Source: an uncultured Mucilaginibacter sp. (GTDB taxonomy: Bacteria; Bacteroidota; Bacteroidia; Sphingobacteriales; Sphingobacteriaceae). Taken from it: 64,000 nucleotides of DNA. The notes beneath the pieces were generated by a model. The model did no database searches, was not told the DNA's origin, and saw nothing but the letters and a program-made list of their open reading frames with translations. Positions 59,782 to 64,000 of this stretch are shown here, one piece after another. A program made the position numbers and the translations under genes. The DNA lies in contig CAJYJH010000033.1 of assembly GCA_913775265.1 (NCBI GenBank), positions 248,001 through 312,000 on the forward strand. The letters run 5' to 3'. Numbering within the stretch: position 1 is the stretch's first letter; the number at the start of each line of letters is the position of its first letter.

Positions 59782-59813
59782 GAAAGGGCAAGCTTACCAA
59801 AGCTTGCCCTTTC
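59782..59813. terminator. Bidirectional hairpin terminator after susD
   Basis: GAAAGGGCAAGCTT (59782-59795) pairs exactly with AAGCTTGCCCTTTC (59800-59813), with a 4-nt loop. A7 before and GGTTTTTT after let it act for susD and for the convergent transglutaminase gene. Confidence 0.9.
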
Positions 59814-59832
59814 GGTTTTTTATAGCACTTGC

Positions 59833-61107
59833 CTATTTTGCAACTGCCAGTTTATGGTCTTTATTAACCATCGGCTTTTGCCAAAATAATTGTGGATTGT
59901 TGGTAGCATAAGCGGTCATATAACTGTTGCTCATTTTAGGTGCTTTGATGGTATTATAATCGCTTGGGTACAAATTTACATAATCAACAACCGCCTTATT
60001 GGGCGTTCTGGTTTCAATATTCCATTCGCTTTTCGTTGAGCATTGCAGCCAGTACAGGTTTTTTGACATGTAGTAGCCTAAGTAGTACTCTTTGGTCTGT
60101 TTGTTTTTATTGTTCCAGTTAGCGTCTGTATTTAGTACCAAATCATTCAGTTTGTCGGCATGTAGCTTGGCTCTCACTTCTTCGATGCTCAGCAAATTGC
60201 CATTTTTGTCGGCTACATAAGCGTTAAAGGTTGGGTCCATCCATACCCATTTGTTCAGGTTTTCAGACCATACCACATTAATCACATGGCAGTCACTATC
60301 CAACGTGTCTTTGGGCAGGCAGGTTATCATACGGGCTTTAAACCCTTCGGCCTGATAGGCATCTTTTAAAATAGTAGCCATCATGCGGCAGTTTACGCCG
60401 CGGTTGTCTTTCTTACAAACCTCAATCAAATCTGTTCCGTTTTTTGCTGATGGGTTGTTCGAACTGCCATCGTGTTTAACAGCGTTATGTACCCAAAACA
60501 ACAGGTTTTTCATTCGGGTAATTTCGTCGCCTTTACCCGCAACCGAATCCAGGTTGTATTTGGTTTTAAAAGCAATTAAATCCGGCGAACTGGCTTCCTG
60601 GTAAGTAAATACCGGTATTTCTTTGTTTACTTTACGGTCGTAAGCTCCCGACTGGCGCAGAATATATCCCTTATCACCGCGCTCACGTATGGTTTGCAAG
60701 GCGATTAAATAACGCTTTTCTTTGCGTAGACTTTCTAAGTCAGTATCAATAATCGTATTGTTGTAATTGCTGTAGCCCAACGCAACGCATTTTTCGAACG
60801 AGTTTAAAGCTGCTTCTTTTTTACCCTGCAAGGCTTCGTAACAGGCAATATTATAATACATTCCTGGTTCGCGCTCGCTAAAATAAGGCTTAACACTATC
60901 GGGCAAAACCGTGTAGTTACGCACCCATTGTTTAAGTATAGTGTCGGCACGCAGATACTCCTTATTTTTTGAGGCTTGCTGCCGGTCTTGCTCTAATTGG
61001 GTGGTATAATCCAAGAATCTTTGCACTGGTGCCGACAGCTTTTTTTGTTGTGCAGATGATGCAAAAGCACCCAAACTTAACAGTACGATGGCGAGTAGTT
61101 TTTTCAT
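59833..61107 (-). CDS. Secreted transglutaminase-like domain protein
   Basis: Exported protein of 424 residues. The ATG at 61107 is preferred to an upstream in-frame codon at 61137 because it gives a clean signal peptide (MKKLLAIVLLSLGAFASSAQ). The N-terminal third is helical with TPR-like spacing (YYNIACYEALQGKKEAALNS). A transglutaminase-like core follows, with Cys in RGVNCRMMATILKDAYQAEG, His in SDCHVINVVWSENLNKW and Asp in WVWMDPTFNAYVADKNG, the expected Cys-His-Asp triad. Probably a periplasmic peptidase or cross-linking enzyme. Substrate unknown. It converges with susD and is divergent from the VIT gene. Confidence 0.88.
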   Translation of the reverse strand: MKKLLAIVLLSLGAFASSAQQKKLSAPVQRFLDYTTQLEQDRQQASKNKEYLRADTILKQWVRNYTVLPDSVKPYFSEREPGMYYNIACYEALQGKKEAALNSFEKCVALGYSNYNNTIIDTDLESLRKEKRYLIALQTIRERGDKGYILRQSGAYDRKVNKEIPVFTYQEASSPDLIAFKTKYNLDSVAGKGDEITRMKNLLFWVHNAVKHDGSSNNPSAKNGTDLIEVCKKDNRGVNCRMMATILKDAYQAEGFKARMITCLPKDTLDSDCHVINVVWSENLNKWVWMDPTFNAYVADKNGNLLSIEEVRAKLHADKLNDLVLNTDANWNNKNKQTKEYYLGYYMSKNLYWLQCSTKSEWNIETRTPNKAVVDYVNLYPSDYNTIKAPKMSNSYMTAYATNNPQLFWQKPMVNKDHKLAVAK

Positions 61108-61273
61108 GATGCGAGGTTCAGTTAATTTATAATACAAGATGCTGTATATAAACGAAATATTGCAGCAACTTTTAATTTTTTTATTCCATTTCTAAATAAG
61201 TATTAAAAAGAACAACCGCTATTACAACGGGTTGTCTAACTGTAAATTGAAGTCTTCTTAATACTTGCATGCC

Positions 61274-61993
61274 ATGATAAACGCCGATGCTACCTCCAAA
61301 CAGATGAATAACGAAAAGCATTACATCAACCGTGTAGGCTGGCTTAGGGCCGGAGTGTTAGGGGCTAATGATGGCATACTCTCAACCACCAGTTTAGTGA
61401 TTGGCGTAGCGGCTGCAACTGCAGTAAGGAATACAATTATTTTAACTGCCTTATCGGGCTTGATAGCCGGTGCCATGTCGATGGCTGCCGGCGAATATGT
61501 TTCGGTAAGTTCGCAGGAAGAGACAGAGAAGGCAGACATCGCCCGCGAAAAATCTGAACTCCAGGAAATGCCTGAGCAGGAGTTACAGGAGATTATAGCC
61601 ATATACAAAAACCGGGGACTTAGCGATGATTTGGCCCAGGAGGTGGCTATTGCACTAACCAAGCATAACGCGCTCGAAACTCACCTTCGCGACGAATTAG
61701 GGATGACCGAAATATCGGCTGCCAAGCCATTGCAAGCCGCACTGGCATCATTTGCATCATTTTTAGCCGGTGCGCTGCTACCGTTAGTAGTATCAATTTT
61801 TGCGCCTTTAAAAACCATGATTTTGTGGCAATATGCCAGCTCTATTATATTTTTAATGTTTTTGGGCGCAGTAGCTGCCAAAACAGGAGGAGCGCCTGTG
61901 CTAAAAAGTATGATGAAAATTTGCTTTTGGGGAACTATTGCTATGGCTACTACGGCATTAATCGGGCACCTTTTTGGAACTCACATCAGTTAG
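61274..61993 (+). CDS. VIT1/CCC1 family metal transporter
   Basis: Membrane protein of about 239 residues in the vacuolar iron transporter (VIT/CCC1) family, which moves Fe2+ or Mn2+ out of the cytoplasm. Blocks: VGWLRAGVLGANDGILSTTS, LSGLIAGAMSMAAGEYVSVS and SQEETEKADIAREKSELQEM, where the cytoplasmic Glu-rich metal-binding domain begins. LASFASFLAGALLPLVVSIF, then the last two helices, follow. Five helices are expected. The ATG at 61274 is preferred to a TTG at 61265. Located away from the heme genes, but iron handling may be a shared theme. Confidence 0.92.
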   Translation: MINADATSKQMNNEKHYINRVGWLRAGVLGANDGILSTTSLVIGVAAATAVRNTIILTALSGLIAGAMSMAAGEYVSVSSQEETEKADIAREKSELQEMPEQELQEIIAIYKNRGLSDDLAQEVAIALTKHNALETHLRDELGMTEISAAKPLQAALASFASFLAGALLPLVVSIFAPLKTMILWQYASSIIFLMFLGAVAAKTGGAPVLKSMMKICFWGTIAMATTALIGHLFGTHIS

Positions 61994-62011
61994 TCTTTTT
62001 ATAATACTTAA

Positions 62012-63265
62012 TTAATGTGCCAACTGAAGTTCGAAACCGTGCATAGGTAGGCGAAAGTAATAACGCAAAGAATAACCTTGTTTAATGCAAATCTGCTTTA
62101 ATATAGCCAAGCCCAAGCCCACGCCGTCCGACTGTGGATCTTTATAAAATCTTTCGAAAATCTGGCTTTCAGACAATGCATCGGCATTGCCAGTATTTTC
62201 GAAATTTAATAAACCGTTTTTAACGCTAATGTGTATCTCTCCGCCAGGTTTGTTGTGGCGTATGGCGTTGCTGAAGAGATTATTGAGCAAAATATCAAAC
62301 TGATATTTATTGCCCGAAATAGTGGTGCCGTCAAAATCGCAATGCACCTGTATGTTGCGTTGAGAAATCAATTCCTGGAAATTGTCAATCTTTTGTTTAA
62401 TCAGCTCAGCAGGGTTGAGTTCTTCTTTTTCGCCCAGCAGGTTATGGTCTATCTTAACCAGCAACAACAGCGACTGATTGATTTTACTGAGCCGGGTAGT
62501 AGCTTTATACAAATCGAGTAGGGCTTGGCTATCATTTTCGGCCAATGTTTTAGATTGTAGCAGCGTGTCCAGTTTAGAATTGATGATGGCAATAGGGGTC
62601 ATCATCTCGTGAGAAGCATTTTCAGTAAATAGTTTGATCTCTTTAAAATCGTCCTCAATTTGCACCGTCATTTGTCTTACAGCATCGTTCAGTTGCTTAA
62701 ATTCGTTGATGTCAGTGTTGATAGCCTGGTAGTTACCACGCTTTATATTGAAACCTTTAATCTGATTTAAAATCTGATGAAAAGGCAACCAAAGTTTTAG
62801 TAGCAAGTAGCGGTTAAGCAGAGCCAGCAGTCCGCATAAAATGATTACCGGAATAATAATTGCCCAAAAAATGAGCTGCACCCTTCGAGTTTGGGCATCT
62901 TTTGAGTTGAATATTAATACGTGTGTAGGTTTACCATTGATTTCAACGTCTGCCTTCAGATAACGTGCATATTCGGTTTGCCTTTTTCTGGGGTTGTAAA
63001 ACGTTGTATCGCCAATGGTTTTTTTATTTGATATTGTTTTTGCAGGTGAGTATTCAATAACCAGGTTTAAATCTTCAGACGGAGCCGGTACAATGTTTTT
63101 GACGTGCGTGTAATCCTTTACCTCCGTCAATTCTTCATGGAGGTTTTCCTCAATTTTTCCGTTAAGGGTGTAATTAAGTGCCTGGTAAAAAAGTATGCCT
63201 ACGGCCAACAGGCCGGTAACCAATGCCAGTAAAAGTATGCGGTTATATTTCGCAAATAAATTCAT
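62012..63265 (-). CDS. Sensor histidine kinase with periplasmic sensor region
   Basis: Membrane histidine kinase of 417 residues. TM1 near 11-29 (LLLALVTGLLAVGILFYQ), then a periplasmic region of ~100 residues with no recognised domain, then TM2 near 131-151 (LIFWAIIIPVIILCGLLALL). A HAMP-like linker follows. HisKA has phospho-acceptor His219 in ENASHEMMTPIAII. The HATPase domain is shorter than usual: LNNLFSNAIRHNKPGG (N box), SQIFERFYKD (F), DGVGLGLAILKQIC (G2). The G1 box is degenerate (LNFENTGNADALSESQ), which is common in this Bacteroidota subgroup. The start overlaps the response regulator stop by 4 bp (ATGA). Confidence 0.93.
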   Translation of the reverse strand: MNLFAKYNRILLLALVTGLLAVGILFYQALNYTLNGKIEENLHEELTEVKDYTHVKNIVPAPSEDLNLVIEYSPAKTISNKKTIGDTTFYNPRKRQTEYARYLKADVEINGKPTHVLIFNSKDAQTRRVQLIFWAIIIPVIILCGLLALLNRYLLLKLWLPFHQILNQIKGFNIKRGNYQAINTDINEFKQLNDAVRQMTVQIEDDFKEIKLFTENASHEMMTPIAIINSKLDTLLQSKTLAENDSQALLDLYKATTRLSKINQSLLLLVKIDHNLLGEKEELNPAELIKQKIDNFQELISQRNIQVHCDFDGTTISGNKYQFDILLNNLFSNAIRHNKPGGEIHISVKNGLLNFENTGNADALSESQIFERFYKDPQSDGVGLGLAILKQICIKQGYSLRYYFRLPMHGFELQLAH

Positions 63266-63939
63266 ACGTCAGAAAATCGATAACCTACCCCATAAACCGA
63301 ATGAAAGTAATCTTTAGCACCGGCATCTGATAGTTTTTTGCGAATATTTTTAATGTGGGTATAAATAAAATCAAAGCTGTCGGCCATATCGGCGTCGTCA
63401 CCCCAAAGATGCTCAGCGGCAGCGCTTTTAGATATGGCTTTGCTCTTGTTGTAGATAAAGTAGAGTAGTAAGTCATATTCCTTACGGGTAAAGTGAACTT
63501 CGTGCCAATTTACGGTAACAGTTTTTGCATTTAAATCAATGCCGATTTCATTAAAGTTGAGCACATTTGAATGCTGATTGTTTTTGCGCCTGATGATGGC
63601 GGCAATCCGGGCATTCAGTTCCGATAAATGGAAAGGCTTGATCAGGTAATCGTCAGCACCCAAGTTTAAGCCCACAATACGGTCGTCAAGGGCATTACGT
63701 GCTGAAATAATAACTACACCTTCCGTTTTTTGTAACGATTTAAGGTGTTTCAATAATTTTAAACCGTCGCCATCTGGCAGCATCAAATCCAGCAGAATAC
63801 AGTCATAACTGTACAGCGAAATTTTCTGATACGCCGCATCGTAAGTAAATGCAGTTTCACACAAATTACCTTCAGAAGTCAGGTAATCCTTTATCGCTGA
63901 GGATAAATCAGGTTCGTCTTCTACAATCAGGATCTTCAT
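63262..63939 (-). CDS. OmpR-family response regulator
   Basis: Response regulator of 225 residues. Receiver: acidic pair in LIVEDEPDLSS, phospho-acceptor Asp51 in CILLDLMLPDGDG, then VVIISARNALDDRIVGL and DDYLIKPFHLSELNARI with the conserved Lys. The C-terminal winged helix has HEVHFTRKEYDLLLYFIYNK, SKAISKSAAAEHLWGDDADM and AKDYFHSVYGVGYRFSDV. It is the first gene of a minus-strand pair, overlapping the kinase gene by 4 bp. Target genes are unknown. The 61 bp upstream to the window edge hold no promoter I could recognise. Confidence 0.95.
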   Translation of the reverse strand: MKILIVEDEPDLSSAIKDYLTSEGNLCETAFTYDAAYQKISLYSYDCILLDLMLPDGDGLKLLKHLKSLQKTEGVVIISARNALDDRIVGLNLGADDYLIKPFHLSELNARIAAIIRRKNNQHSNVLNFNEIGIDLNAKTVTVNWHEVHFTRKEYDLLLYFIYNKSKAISKSAAAEHLWGDDADMADSFDFIYTHIKNIRKKLSDAGAKDYFHSVYGVGYRFSDV

Positions 63940-64000
63940 TTCTGAAAATTAGGAAGAAAAGTTGAAGATAATCTGTTGAAATTTTTCAATGAGTCTAATT

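Noticed and set aside
1-64000. CRISPR array, prophage, insertion sequence or rRNA operon
   Set aside because: No regular spaced repeats, no transposase, integrase or phage structural genes, and no rRNA sequence was recognised on either strand.

Overview
The window reads as a chromosomal segment of a Bacteroidota bacterium, most likely family Sphingobacteriaceae (Mucilaginibacter/Pedobacter type). Reasons: a SusC/SusD pair, TAnnTTTG-type -7 promoter boxes, the Bacteroidota MoxR-DUF58-BatA-DUF4159 neighbourhood, a large IspG, a HemC-HemD fusion, several TTG start codons, and short intergenic repeats of the kind common in that family. No rRNA, complete tRNA, insertion sequence, phage or CRISPR array is visible. 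The genus is inferred from gene content, not from a marker gene.

Region 1 (1-15000) is an exopolysaccharide locus. It holds a priming glycosylphosphotransferase (cut by the window edge), a Wza-like export lipoprotein, a Wzc-like tyrosine autokinase, a polymerase, a flippase, glycosyltransferases of families 2, 4 and 26, and three different acyltransferases. A convergent secreted beta-helix protein closes it. Region 2 (15500-19460) has a secreted sialate O-acetylesterase and a small conserved protein facing an AraC regulator and a DUF983 protein. Region 3 (19470-31510) is a seven-gene operon MoxR, DUF58, BatA-like, DUF4175-like, an unrecognised membrane protein, TldD (with a Tat signal) and PmbA/TldE, with a divergent DUF4159 gene and a GYF-RDD membrane protein.

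Region 4 (31550-38550) carries ispG, a TonB C-terminal-domain protein, poxB, an MBL hydrolase, an alpha/beta hydrolase and a DoxX protein. Region 5 (38700-49660) is a near-complete tetrapyrrole cluster: hemA, an MFS exporter, a hemC-hemD fusion, hemB, hemL, a two-component system, a small TPR-like membrane protein, hemE and hemJ. It covers glutamyl-tRNA to uroporphyrinogen III and coproporphyrinogen III, plus the HemJ oxidation step. Coproporphyrinogen oxidase and ferrochelatase are not in the window.

Region 6 (49700-63940) has a TPM-domain protein, an orphan sucD, then a deoxyhexose uptake locus: rhaM-family mutarotase, FucP-like permease, AraC regulator, a possible 38-codon leader, susC and susD. 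A transglutaminase-like protein, a VIT-family transporter and a second two-component system follow.

The most distinctive observation is a pair of matching bipartite operators. One precedes the fucP-like gene and the other precedes susC. In both, the half-sites are 21 bp apart and a TAnnTTTG box lies 57-58 bp downstream. This suggests one AraC-controlled regulon for outer- and inner-membrane uptake. Also notable are a short repeat that appears to have entered the ispG reading frame, and two inverted-repeat elements that each fill a heme-gene spacer exactly from stop codon to start codon.
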